From the NCBI GenBank assembly GCA_016191115.1, contig JACPPG010000093.1, positions 1-42,219 on the forward strand: a DNA stretch of 42,219 nucleotides, in the 5' to 3' direction. Source of the DNA: Planctomycetia bacterium (GTDB taxonomy: Bacteria; Planctomycetota; Planctomycetia; Pirellulales; JACPPG01). A program made the position numbers and the translations under genes. This document shows positions 22,777 through 31,141 of this stretch, piece after piece. How positions within the stretch are numbered: position 1 is the stretch's first letter; each line of letters starts with the position of its first letter. The notes under the pieces were generated by a model, which worked only from the letters and a program-made list of their open reading frames with translations, made no database searches and was not told where the DNA came from.

Positions 22777-24276
22777 ATGACTCTCGCCCCCGCCCTGCTC
22801 TCGATGCACGGCATCACCAAACGCTTCGGCGCCACCACCGCGCTGGCCGACGTCGCCATCGAGGTTCGCGCGGGCGAGGTGCTGGCGTTGATCGGCGAGA
22901 ACGGCGCCGGCAAAAGCACGCTGATGAAAGTCCTCAGCGGCGCTTACCGGCCCGATGCGGGCCGCATGGAGCTCGCCGGCGCGCCCTTTGCCCCTAGCGG
23001 GCCGCATCACGCCCGCGCCGCCGGCGTGGCAATGATTTATCAGGAATTGAACCTCGCGCCCGACTTGAGCGTGGAAGACAACATCATGCTCGGCCAGGAG
23101 GAGCATCGCTTCGGCTGCCTGCTGCGCGGCCGGCAACAGAAGCGCGTGATGCGGGCGCTCGACATGCTGGGCCACGCCGAGCTGCGGCCCGAGACGCCCG
23201 TTGGCCGCTTGTCGGTCGGTGCCCGCCAACTCGTCGAGATCGCGCGGGCCCTGGTGCTTGCGCCGAAGATCATCGTCTTCGACGAGCCTACGAGCTCCTT
23301 GACCCGCCACGACGTCGAGCACCTGTTTCGCGTGATCGGGAAATTGCGCGCGGCCGGGCTGGGCATCGTCTACATCAGCCATTTCCTCGAGGAAATCCGC
23401 CTGGTCGCCGATCGGTACACGGTGCTGCGCGACGGCCGCACCGTCGGCAGCGGGACGCTCGCCGGCACGAGCGAGGCCCAGATCGTCGCCTTGATGGTCG
23501 GCCGCAGCGTGAGCGAGCTCTTTCCGTCGGTGCCGCACGAGCCGGGCGAGGACATCTTGTCGCTCGAGGCGCTCAGCGGCGCGACCGTCCCGCGGAACGT
23601 CAATTTGCGCGTCCGCCGCGGCGAAGTGCTGGGCATCGCGGGGCTCGTCGGCGCGGGGCGGACCGAGCTCTTGCGGTGCGTCTTCGGGCTCGACCCGGTC
23701 CGCGAGGGACGGGTCCGCGTCGCCGCGTACGCGCCACGAGCAACCGTGCAAGCGCGGATTCGCGCGGGCCTGGGGCTGGTGTCCGAAGACCGCAAGGGCG
23801 AAGGGCTGGCGCAGGAGCGTTCGATCGCCGACAACCTGACGCTCAGCCGCTTGCGCCCGTACGGCCGGCTGGGCTGGCTCAACCTCCGCCGCCGCGACGC
23901 CGCGGTTCGCCACTGGATGGACGAGCTGGCTATCAAAGGCCGCGCGGCCGACCAGCCGGTCGTCGAGCTGTCGGGCGGGAACCAGCAGAAGGTAGCGCTC
24001 GCGCGGGTATTGCACCAGGAGGCCGACGTGCTGTTGCTCGACGAGCCGACGCGCGGCATCGACGTCGGCACCAAGGCCGAGATCTACCGCCGCATCGGCG
24101 AGCTGGCGGCGCAGGGCAAAGCCGTGATCTTCGTCAGCTCGTACCTGCCGGAGCTTCTGGCCGTTTGCGACCGGCTGGCCGTGATGTCGCGCGGCCGGCT
24201 GCGCGACATCCGCGCGGTCGGCGAGTGGAACGAGGAAGCCGTCATGGCCTGCGCGATCGGAGGGGACGAATCGTGA
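22777..24276 (+). CDS. Sugar ABC transporter, duplicated ATP-binding subunit
   Basis: 499 residues, the double-ATPase architecture of RbsA/MglA/XylG. The first half has Walker A GENGAGKS at 40-47, LSVGARQLVEIARAL as its signature and a clear Walker B (IIVFDEPTSSLT). The second half has the degenerate Walker A GLVGAGRTE near 289, the signature LSGGNQQKVALARV and VLLLDEPTRGIDVG. It energises uptake of a monosaccharide or polyol. The permease gene overlaps its stop by GTGA. No periplasmic binding protein gene is present nearby, so the substrate must be inferred. Confidence 0.95.
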   Translation: MTLAPALLSMHGITKRFGATTALADVAIEVRAGEVLALIGENGAGKSTLMKVLSGAYRPDAGRMELAGAPFAPSGPHHARAAGVAMIYQELNLAPDLSVEDNIMLGQEEHRFGCLLRGRQQKRVMRALDMLGHAELRPETPVGRLSVGARQLVEIARALVLAPKIIVFDEPTSSLTRHDVEHLFRVIGKLRAAGLGIVYISHFLEEIRLVADRYTVLRDGRTVGSGTLAGTSEAQIVALMVGRSVSELFPSVPHEPGEDILSLEALSGATVPRNVNLRVRRGEVLGIAGLVGAGRTELLRCVFGLDPVREGRVRVAAYAPRATVQARIRAGLGLVSEDRKGEGLAQERSIADNLTLSRLRPYGRLGWLNLRRRDAAVRHWMDELAIKGRAADQPVVELSGGNQQKVALARVLHQEADVLLLDEPTRGIDVGTKAEIYRRIGELAAQGKAVIFVSSYLPELLAVCDRLAVMSRGRLRDIRAVGEWNEEAVMACAIGGDES

Positions 24277-25352
24277 GCCAGCCAGCGACCTCCGACGTGA
24301 CCAGGCCGCCGCGCCCGCAAGTCACGATCCTCCGCCGCGCGAGCGCGGTGGCCGGCGCCGTGGGCCCGCTTTTTGCTCTTGGGCTTGTGATCGCGTTTTT
24401 CATTGTGGCCGAATGGTTGCAGCCCGGGCCGGACGTGTTTCGCACGCCCAGCAACGCGCGGACGATCGCCGTGCAGGCACTGCCGGTGATCGTCGCCGCG
24501 CTGGGGATGACCGTGATCATCATCGCCGGCGGGATCGACCTGGCGGCCGGCACGGCGCTCGCGCTTTCGGCCACCGTCGTCGCCTGGTGTCTCGACCGGG
24601 GTTATTCGGGCGCGGTCGCCGTCGCAGCCGGCGTCGCGACCGGCTACACGGTCGGCTTCGTTAACGGTGCGCTTGTGAGCGCGCTGCGCGTCGTCCCGTT
24701 CATTGTCACGCTCGGGACGATGACGATTTACCTCGGCTTCGGAAAACTCATCGCCCGCGAGACAACCATCCGGCCCCCCTTGGCGCAGATTCCGCCGTGG
24801 TTCGACACGCTCGTCACGACGCATCCGCAGCCCGAGTGGCTGATCGCGCCGCACGCGGTGCCTGGCTTGCCGGCGGGCGTCCCCAACGTGGCGCTGGGGG
24901 CGTGGATCGCGGTGGGGCTCGCCGTGGCGCTTTCGGCGGTGCTGCGGTACACGGTGTTCGGCCGGTACGTGTTTGCCCTGGGCTCCAACGAGTTGACCGC
25001 GCGGCTGTGCGGCATCAACGTTCCACTCGTGAAGATCGCCGTCTACTCGCTGGGAGGGCTCTTCGTCGGCATCGCCGGCTGCTACCAGTTTGCCCGGCTG
25101 TCGAGCGGCAACCCCACTTCGGGTGTGGGCATGGAATTGAAGGTGATCGCGGCCGTGGTGATCGGGGGCGGCAGCCTGAACGGCGGCCGCGGCTCGGTCC
25201 TGGGCACGGTGGCCGGGGCGGTGATGATGGCCACCATCGCCAGCGGCTGCACCATCCTGGGATTGAGGAATCCGACGCAGGACATCATCATCGGCATGAT
25301 CATCGTGGCCGCGGTGACGGTGGACCAGCTCCGGCAAAGAAACAGGGGTTAG
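24273..25352 (+). CDS. Sugar ABC transporter permease (BPD_transp_2 family)
   Basis: 359 residues with a GTG start at 24273, overlapping the ATPase stop and preceded by GGAGGGGA. About nine or ten membrane segments are visible, with family landmarks: the ALGMTVIIIAGGIDLAAGT segment near 75-95, GFVNGALVSALRVVPFIVTLGTM near 130, the cytoplasmic EAA-like loop AARLCGINVPLVKIAVYSLGG, and GGGSLNGGRGSVLGTVAGA near 300. This is the RbsC/XylH/MglC type. The inositol oxygenase gene about 500 bases downstream makes myo-inositol a plausible substrate, but ribose or another sugar is equally compatible. Confidence 0.93.
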   Translation: MSQPATSDVTRPPRPQVTILRRASAVAGAVGPLFALGLVIAFFIVAEWLQPGPDVFRTPSNARTIAVQALPVIVAALGMTVIIIAGGIDLAAGTALALSATVVAWCLDRGYSGAVAVAAGVATGYTVGFVNGALVSALRVVPFIVTLGTMTIYLGFGKLIARETTIRPPLAQIPPWFDTLVTTHPQPEWLIAPHAVPGLPAGVPNVALGAWIAVGLAVALSAVLRYTVFGRYVFALGSNELTARLCGINVPLVKIAVYSLGGLFVGIAGCYQFARLSSGNPTSGVGMELKVIAAVVIGGGSLNGGRGSVLGTVAGAVMMATIASGCTILGLRNPTQDIIIGMIIVAAVTVDQLRQRNRG

Positions 25353-25378
25353 GGTTTGGGGGTTGGGGGTTGGGGGTT
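25345..25378. repeat. G-run repeat with quadruplex-forming potential
   Basis: Five runs of three to five G separated by TT, TTA or TTT lie just after the permease stop. The pattern meets the simple four-run G-quadruplex rule on the plus strand. A C-rich near-complement occurs at 25831-25864, and the small membrane-protein gene lies between the two. Confidence 0.6.
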
Positions 25379-25428
25379 ATACAATACAACCGTTGCGTAC
25401 GCGACATCTTGCCGGCGAGAATATCGCC

Positions 25429-25773
25429 ATGGCCGATGCGACGTCACCACGCCGCCGATGGTTCCAGTTCGGACTGGGGACCTTCTTCACAGTTGGCCCA
25501 ATGCTTGGGATTGTCTGGTGGCAAGCAGCAAGCCGGCCGATTGCGGAACACGTTTGGAGTTCGAGTCCGATCGGCTGCTTTATTGCCGTCGGCGAGAAGC
25601 CGGGAGACGGGTGGATCGACCAAGGTATTCAGGATCGCGAGCCAACGTTTGACGAGATCGCCCGCAGGGGAGGCGTCTGGTCGATGGGCGCAGTTGCGGC
25701 GTGGCTGGTCGCCTCGGGCATTATTCGCCGCAGTCGCTTTTCGCAACCACGACGGCAGGCAACACAACCCTGA
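25429..25773 (+). CDS. Small membrane protein with RRRWFQF N-terminus
   Basis: 114 residues. After MADATSP comes RRRWFQFGLGTFFTVGPMLGIVWW, a positively charged stretch leading into a membrane helix; a second helix is at about residues 83-103 (GGVWSMGAVAAWLVASGII). Short proteins opening with (R/K)RRWFQFSLRTL occur as large sets in planctomycetes, and this one fits that style. The function is unknown. Third-codon positions are visibly less GC-biased than in the adjacent genes. It sits between oppositely oriented G-rich and C-rich repeats, which may mean the block was inserted. Confidence 0.65.
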   Translation: MADATSPRRRWFQFGLGTFFTVGPMLGIVWWQAASRPIAEHVWSSSPIGCFIAVGEKPGDGWIDQGIQDREPTFDEIARRGGVWSMGAVAAWLVASGIIRRSRFSQPRRQATQP

Positions 25774-25830
25774 GCCACTACCGAGATTTGAGATTTAAGA
25801 TTGTGGCAGCAGCTTGCCTTGCTTTTCCAC

Positions 25831-25864
25831 CTAATCCCTAACCCCCAACCCCTAATCCCTACCC
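25831..25864. repeat. C-run repeat abutting the inositol oxygenase start
   Basis: Runs of three to five C separated by TAAT, TAA or AA; the minus strand carries the matching G-runs. The last C is base 25864, and the ATG of the next gene is base 25865, so no Shine-Dalgarno sequence is visible. It is an inverted partner of 25345-25378. Confidence 0.6.
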
Positions 25865-26749
25865 ATGGACGACCGCACGCCCCTTTCGAGCCTCGACGAG
25901 TGGGAAGACGACCTCAAGCGGCGCTATCCGGAGCCGGATTCTGAATCCGAATCGGGCGCGGCGCTCGCCCAGAAAAAAAAGCCGGCTGAGTTTCGCAACT
26001 ATCGGGCCGAGGCCCGCGCGAGCGTCAAGGAGTTCTACCGCCTCAACCATCGCCACCAGACGCTCGACTTCGTCCGCCAGAAGCGGGCCGAGTACCTCCC
26101 CTTGGCGAAGCGGACGATGGGCATCTGGGAGGCGCTTGAGTTCCTCAACACGCTCGTGGACGACAGCGACCCCGACACCGATTTCTCGCAGATCGAGCAC
26201 TGCCTGCAAACGGCCGAGGCCATCCGCCGCGACGGCCATCCGCGGTGGTTCATCCTGACCGGCCTGCTGCACGACCTGGGCAAGATCCTGTGCCTCTTTG
26301 GCGAGCCGCAGTGGGCCGTGGTGGGCGACACGTTTCCTGTCGGCTGCGCGTACTCCCAAAAAATCGTCTTCGCCGAGTTCTTCGCCGACAACCCCGACGC
26401 GGGCGTGCCTGAGTACCAGACGGCCACGGGCATCTACGGCGCGCGGTGCGGCCTCGCGAATGTGCTCATGTCGTGGGGACACGACGAATACCTGTATCAC
26501 GTGGCGAAGGATTATCTGCCGGAAGAAGGCCTGTACATGATCCGGTATCACTCGTGCTACCCGATCCACCGCGAGCGCGAGTACGGCCACTTGATGAACG
26601 AGCACGACGAAAAGATGTTCCGCTGGGTCCGCAAGTTCAGCCCGTACGACCTGTACACCAAAAGCCACGAGCGACCGGACGTGGCGGCGCTTCGCCCCTA
26701 TTACGAAGACCTGGCGGCGGAATTCTTCCCGGACCAAGTGCGCTGGTAG
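25865..26749 (+). CDS. Myo-inositol oxygenase
   Basis: 294 residues. The diiron HD-domain ligands of MIOX are all present: H112 (EHCLQTAEAIR), H136 and D137 (LLHDLGK), H206 (SWGHDEYLY), H229 (IRYHSCYP) and D262 (FSPYDLYTK). The enzyme cleaves myo-inositol with O2 to D-glucuronate in the cytoplasm. The N-terminal ~45 residues are acidic and poorly conserved-looking. The start is only two or three bases from the C-run, with no visible SD. The neighbouring sugar ABC ATPase and permease suggest an inositol-uptake context; no glucuronate-metabolising enzyme is in view. Confidence 0.93.
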   Translation: MDDRTPLSSLDEWEDDLKRRYPEPDSESESGAALAQKKKPAEFRNYRAEARASVKEFYRLNHRHQTLDFVRQKRAEYLPLAKRTMGIWEALEFLNTLVDDSDPDTDFSQIEHCLQTAEAIRRDGHPRWFILTGLLHDLGKILCLFGEPQWAVVGDTFPVGCAYSQKIVFAEFFADNPDAGVPEYQTATGIYGARCGLANVLMSWGHDEYLYHVAKDYLPEEGLYMIRYHSCYPIHREREYGHLMNEHDEKMFRWVRKFSPYDLYTKSHERPDVAALRPYYEDLAAEFFPDQVRW

Positions 26750-26763
26750 GGGATAGCCGGCAA

Positions 26764-26820
26764 TGTTTAGCCCCGGCGGCCACGCCGGGCGGAGCGCCGC
26801 GTGGCCGCGGCGGCTAAACA
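26764..26820. repeat. REP palindrome, left flank of the RAYT remnant
   Basis: A 57-bp imperfect palindrome starting TGTTTAGCC and ending GGCTAAACA. It is identical through the shared core to 27311-27366, and half of it recurs at 14773-14798. Confidence 0.85.
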
Positions 26821-26855
26821 TGCACCGCCGCGGTTCCGCCGATACACTTGGACGC

Positions 26856-27281
26856 ATGAAACGCGGCGTCATCGCTTATCACTCCACGTTTGGAGCGTAT
26901 GGCTTCTGGTTGCCCAACGATCCGCGCGGATCGTGGTCGCACGAAGTACGTGCGATGCATTTGCGCCCATTCGGCGCTCCGCGATCGCCGGGCACACGTC
27001 GGAGCGTTGCCAAGCGGCCGCACGACGTCGCTGCGCGGCGGGAAGCGAAGCGACACCTGCTTCGACCGGCGGTCATGTTCGGTGACGAACAAATCGACTG
27101 CCTTGCGGCGTCATTCTCCGAGCTGATCCAGCGGATGGAAATTCCGCTTTTTGCGGCTGCTCTGATGCCGGATCAGGAAGTCCACCGTGCGGTTCGATAC
27201 GTGGAGCAAAATCCCGTCAAAGCCGGCCGCGCGCCGCAGCGGTGGACATTTCTGACACCGTATCCGGCGCCGGAGCGGTAG
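26856..27281 (+). pseudogene. REP-associated tyrosine transposase (RAYT), internally deleted
   Basis: 141 residues. The N-terminus matches RAYT-like Y1 transposases of this phylum (AYHSTFGAYGFWLPNDPRGSW) and so does the C-terminus (VHRAVRYVEQNPVKAGRAPQRW, then a final LTPY). Between them, after LPxPx-type text MPDQ near residue 107, the usual long middle with the HUH metal site and the catalytic tyrosine region is missing. The joint is in frame, so an ORF persists, but the protein should be inactive. Two identical REPs flank the gene, the arrangement expected of a RAYT that mobilised its own REPs. Confidence 0.75.
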
Positions 27282-27310
27282 CGCTCCCCGGAACGGACGA
27301 TCGTTTAGAG

Positions 27311-27366
27311 TGTTTAGCCCCGGCGGCCACGCCGGGCGGAGCGCCGCGTGGCCGCGGCGGCTAAAC
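27311..27366. repeat. REP palindrome, right flank of the RAYT remnant
   Basis: Same sequence as 26764-26819, same orientation, 547 bases further on. The pair brackets the RAYT gene and its downstream sequence. Confidence 0.85.
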
Positions 27367-27396
27367 GAAGCATGCGGACCCGCTACCGGTCGCGGC

Positions 27397-28977
27397 TTAC
27401 GGTGGCGGCTTTGTCGCTTGCTCCAGCAGCCGCTCCGCTTCCGCGCGTTGCGGCCATTTTGCGTCCGCGAACTGCACGGCCGCGCGCAGGTCGGCTATCG
27501 CCGGCTGGACCTGGCCGCGGGCCAGCAGGAGTTTCGCGCGGACCAAGCGGGCGTCGGACATATTCGGCGACAGGCGGACCGCTTCGTTCAGGTCCTCGAG
27601 CGCGCCTTCGCTGTCGCCAGTCCGGCCGCGCATGATGCCGCGGTTGGCGTACGCCAGCACGTACGCCGGATCGAGCGCGATCGCACGGTCGTAGTCGCTT
27701 GTGGCCCTTTCGATCTCCCCTTTGGCGGCCCGCTGGTTGGCCCGTTCGGTCAGGCCCTCGGCCGTCAGGAAGAAGGGGGGCGAGTTCAACTGAGCGATCT
27801 GGGCGTGCAGATACACGACGGGCACCCGCAGGTCCCACACCACGATGGCCGCCGGAAGCAAGAAGTTGGCCACCAGCACGACCGTCAGCGCCCGTTCGAA
27901 CCCGGCCGGGCGCATCTGGCGCCACATCCACACGCCCAAGAGCAGCGTGGGGCAGACCATCATCATCATCCGCGACATGTCGGCGGCGATCACCAGCCCC
28001 ACAACGACGGTGGTCGCGGCGATTCCGCCCAGCACCGCGCCCCAGGCCCAGCCCAGCCGTCGAGCGGTGAACCAGACACCGGCGGCCACGAAGACCCAGG
28101 CGGCGCGATAGCCGCTCCACAGCCCTTCGGTAAAGCTCGTGACGAACGGCTCGGGACGCTTACCAAACAAGCGCGGCAAGAGGGGCACCTTGCGGACGCC
28201 TTCGCGGTGTACGCTCACGTACGCGGTGCTATTCGGGTCGCCCTGGAGCCACACGGCCGCGCGGATCGCCGGGTAGGGAAAGCTGGCCACGGCGACAACC
28301 GCCACGTCGATCGCCAGCTTGCGCCACTCGCGCCCTTGGATGTAGCCTAGCGCCACCGCCCGCACAGCGAGGCACACCGGTAGCGCGATCACGAACCGCT
28401 CGTCAATCCACGGCGTCAGCAGGCACGCAAGGGCGAGCGCCCAGCGGGCGGGCACGAAAGCCACCACTAGTTGGCTGAGCGTCACGAATGAATCGAAGAA
28501 CAGAAGCCAGCCGGTAGACACGAAGAACCAAGGGAGCGCGGCGAACAGCGTGGCGGCCATCCACGTCTGCCACCAGTTGCCCAGCCGCGCGTAGGTCAGC
28601 CACGTTGCCAGCCACAGCGCGAGCGCGCACCCGACGTACGGCACCGCGAACAATAGCCAGCGCGGCAAGCCGAGGTAGTGCCAGATCACCGGGAAGAAGA
28701 GTCGCCACTCGGTCACCTTGTGGATCGAATCGGCCGGTAGCGGCGTCCACGGGTCGGCGACCAGTCGCAGCACGTCGGTGGCCCGGCCGACCTCGGGGAT
28801 GTAGCGTGCGTCCTCGGTCTCAAGCGCAGGAAAGAGCACGAAGCGCGGCGCGAAGAAGAAGTACGTGAGCGCTGCGGCGGCCAGCGCCACCACCAGGCTG
28901 CGCGCGGCGACGTGGCTGGCGAGGCCCGGCCGCGCGGGGGCGTCGCGCGGCGCTTCTGGTTTCTTGCGGTTCGCCAT
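27397..28977 (-). CDS. Polytopic membrane protein with C-terminal TPR repeats
   Basis: 526 residues. After a basic, proline-rich N-terminus, about ten membrane helices occupy residues 24-390 (for example VVALAAAALTYFFFA and ALFAALPWFFVSTGWLLFF). A soluble C-terminal part has tetratricopeptide repeats: ERANQRAAKGEIERATSDYDRAIALDP, AYANRGIMRGRTGDSEGALEDLNEAVRLSP and ARLVRAKLLLARGQVQPAIADLRAAV. Its overall shape resembles planctomycete glycosyltransferase-39-like membrane proteins but no catalytic motif is evident. The GT2 gene lies 11 bases upstream in the same orientation, so a joint role in surface glycosylation is plausible. Confidence 0.65.
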   Translation of the reverse strand: MANRKKPEAPRDAPARPGLASHVAARSLVVALAAAALTYFFFAPRFVLFPALETEDARYIPEVGRATDVLRLVADPWTPLPADSIHKVTEWRLFFPVIWHYLGLPRWLLFAVPYVGCALALWLATWLTYARLGNWWQTWMAATLFAALPWFFVSTGWLLFFDSFVTLSQLVVAFVPARWALALACLLTPWIDERFVIALPVCLAVRAVALGYIQGREWRKLAIDVAVVAVASFPYPAIRAAVWLQGDPNSTAYVSVHREGVRKVPLLPRLFGKRPEPFVTSFTEGLWSGYRAAWVFVAAGVWFTARRLGWAWGAVLGGIAATTVVVGLVIAADMSRMMMMVCPTLLLGVWMWRQMRPAGFERALTVVLVANFLLPAAIVVWDLRVPVVYLHAQIAQLNSPPFFLTAEGLTERANQRAAKGEIERATSDYDRAIALDPAYVLAYANRGIMRGRTGDSEGALEDLNEAVRLSPNMSDARLVRAKLLLARGQVQPAIADLRAAVQFADAKWPQRAEAERLLEQATKPPP

Positions 28978-28988
28978 GGTTCGTTTGG

Positions 28989-29786
28989 TCAGCCGGGCGG
29001 GTTCACGGCAGGTTCATCGGTCTTGCGATAGTCGCCGCGGCTGAAGTACTTCTCCAGCCAGCAATAGAAGACGATGAACAGGTACCGGCTGCCCATCTCG
29101 CGGATCTTGAGCTTGGCGATCCCGCTGCGGCGGTTGCGCCAGGTGATGGGGATCACCGTCCAACTATAGCCGCGGACGATCGTCTTCAGTGGCAGCTCGA
29201 CCGTGAGATTGAAATGGGGGGACAGGAACGGACGCAAGCCCTCGAGCGTCGCGCGGCGATAGGCCTTGAAGGCGTTTGTCGTGTCGTTGAGCCGGATGCG
29301 AAACAGCGTCTTGATGAACAGGTTCGCCATGCGATTGAGCGCGTACTTCACGGCCGGATAGTCGATCACGCCGCCCCCCTTGATGAAGCGGCTGCCGAAC
29401 ACGGCGTCGTACCCCTCGCACAGCTTCTCCCAGTAGCGGACGACGTCGCGGCAGTCGTCCGACTCGTCGGCCATCATCACGACGACCGCATCCCCGCGCG
29501 CCGCGCCGATGCCGTGGATCACCGCCCGGCCGAAGCCGCCGGGCTGCGGGTTCCGCACGGGCTTTAGCGGACAGATCGAGCCCTGTAGCGCGGTCAATCG
29601 CTCCCACGTTTGGTCGCGGCTGCCGTCATCGACCACCACGATCTCGTGCGGAATCTGGTGGTGCCGGAGCTCGACGTGCAAGTGCTCCACGGTCGAGGCG
29701 ATCGAGCCCTCCTCATCGCGCGCCGGGATCACCACGCTCAGCAGCGTAAGGGGCGCGGCGTGCGGATTGGGCGACGGGCTGTTCAT
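28989..29786 (-). CDS. Family 2 glycosyltransferase (dolichol-phosphate mannosyltransferase-like)
   Basis: 265 residues. The GT-A fold shows LSVVIPARDEEGSIASTVEHL at 15-35, VVVDDGSRDQTWERL near 49, GGFGRAVIHGIGAARGDAVVVMMADESDD near 83-111 (the ADESDD carrying the metal-binding acidic cluster), and the RFIKGGGVIDYP segment. The C-terminal part (IPITWRNRRSGIAKLKIREMGSRYL) is typical of DPM1/undecaprenyl-phosphate sugar transferases. It probably transfers a sugar to polyprenyl phosphate at the membrane. The start is at 29786, because the longer frame upstream overlaps the mutM 3' region antiparallel. The multi-helix TPR protein gene follows directly. Confidence 0.9.
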   Translation of the reverse strand: MNSPSPNPHAAPLTLLSVVIPARDEEGSIASTVEHLHVELRHHQIPHEIVVVDDGSRDQTWERLTALQGSICPLKPVRNPQPGGFGRAVIHGIGAARGDAVVVMMADESDDCRDVVRYWEKLCEGYDAVFGSRFIKGGGVIDYPAVKYALNRMANLFIKTLFRIRLNDTTNAFKAYRRATLEGLRPFLSPHFNLTVELPLKTIVRGYSWTVIPITWRNRRSGIAKLKIREMGSRYLFIVFYCWLEKYFSRGDYRKTDEPAVNPPG

Positions 29787-29907
29787 GCCAACCGTGAATG
29801 ATGAATGCCAAGGTGGCTGCGGTAAAGCGTAGCATGCCCCCGTCGCGCCGATACCTTGGGACACACCGCGTTTGCCCAAGTTAGGACGCAGGCGCTTGGT
29901 TCCGGCG

Positions 29908-30858
29908 TTAGGAACGTGGGACGCGCGCCACCCTTTTTCGCGTTGTCGCGGGTTGCTGACCTGGTTTCTTCCGCTTGGGCACGTGGCGCGGGCGGGCCTG
30001 GCACGCCGGACAAAAAAACGTCGACCGCTGTGCCTGCACGATCCGTACGACGAGTCGGCCGCAGCTCGGGCAGGGGTCACCGGCCCGATCGTACACGCGG
30101 TGCTCGTTCTGGTAGCCACCTTCCTGGTTGAGCGCGTTGCGGTACGTGCCGTCCGAAAGGGTGGACCCCTCGTGGCGGATGGCCGCTTCGAGCACGAGGT
30201 GGATGGCCTCGTGCAGCCGCGCCCAGTCCGCGGACCGCAACTGGTCGCACCGGCGCGCGGGATGGATATTCGAAAGGTGCAGGATTTCGGACGCGTAGAG
30301 GTTGCCGATCCCGGCCACGGCCCGCTGGTCCAATAGGGCCACCTTGATCGCCCGTCGGCTGCCTTCCAGAACCCGTGCGAGCGCTTCGCAAGAAATCGCC
30401 AGCGCGTCCGCGCCCAGACGCCCGGGCCCGTACCGCCGGTCTAGTTCTTCCGGCGACGCGACGCGAACCTGCCCCAGCCCGCGCTGGTCCCAGTACAGGA
30501 GTTCGCGGGTGCGGGGGGTGGATCGCCGCCGGGCGCGTCCCGGCGAATCGGCCGCCTGCAACTGAATCCGCAGCCGCAGGTGCTCGCGCGTCGGCGGATC
30601 GGCCAAGAGCACCAGGCCCGTCATCCGCGGCTCGAACACAAGGGCGTCGCCACTATCCAGCCGCACGACGACCCGCTTGCCCAACCGGTCGACCGCCGCG
30701 ACCAGCCGACCGACGAGCTTACGGGCGAAGCGGCCGCCAGCCGGCTCGATCAAAATCGGTCGCGCGCGCGTTCGGCATCGCTCGACCGCAGCGATCCTGC
30801 TGCCGACGATTTCCGCGATCCCGCGCCGCATCGTTTCGACTTCAGGAAGCTCCGGCAT
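29908..30858 (-). CDS. mutM: Formamidopyrimidine-DNA glycosylase
   Basis: 316 residues, longer than the usual ~270. It starts MPELPEVETMRRG with the catalytic Pro after Met removal and Glu3. RLGKRVVVRLDSG supplies the conserved Lys near 60. The helix-two-turn-helix is AVAGIGNLYASEILHLSNIHP, followed by the zinc finger CPSC...CPAC with 16 intervening residues and QRSTFF before the last pair. The extra length comes from an Arg/Pro-rich insert at about 103-120 and a basic C-terminal tail after the zinc finger. It excises oxidised purines such as 8-oxoguanine from DNA. It runs divergently from trpB. Confidence 0.95.
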   Translation of the reverse strand: MPELPEVETMRRGIAEIVGSRIAAVERCRTRARPILIEPAGGRFARKLVGRLVAAVDRLGKRVVVRLDSGDALVFEPRMTGLVLLADPPTREHLRLRIQLQAADSPGRARRRSTPRTRELLYWDQRGLGQVRVASPEELDRRYGPGRLGADALAISCEALARVLEGSRRAIKVALLDQRAVAGIGNLYASEILHLSNIHPARRCDQLRSADWARLHEAIHLVLEAAIRHEGSTLSDGTYRNALNQEGGYQNEHRVYDRAGDPCPSCGRLVVRIVQAQRSTFFCPACQARPRHVPKRKKPGQQPATTRKRVARVPRS

Positions 30859-31069
30859 GAGTCAGTGGACAGTGGTCGGTGGACAGTGGACATTGAGAAA
30901 CGCGCTGCCCATCGGACCGGCGCTCGGCCGTTCGATCACGAACAACCCTTGGGGCTTAGCCGATCGCAAGGATGGGCGCCGATCGCCGTCGGTGAACCGC
31001 AGGCGCAATCTTGCATCCGAACGGCTTGTTGTCGAGTAGGAGGAGAGCCCACCGCGTGAATCGACGCCC

Positions 31070-31098
31070 TTGACCCGCGCAGGCCCGCGGCTGACAAT
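31070..31098 (+). promoter_or_regulatory. Promoter upstream of trpB
   Basis: TTGACC at 31070-31075 and GACAAT at 31093-31098, with 17-base spacing. Predicted start near 31105, giving a leader of about 37 bases before the trpB ATG at 31142. Confidence 0.5.
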
Positions 31099-31141
31099 CG
31101 ACTTTTCCGCATTATCGCCCCGCCGTCGCCGGGAACCCTGC

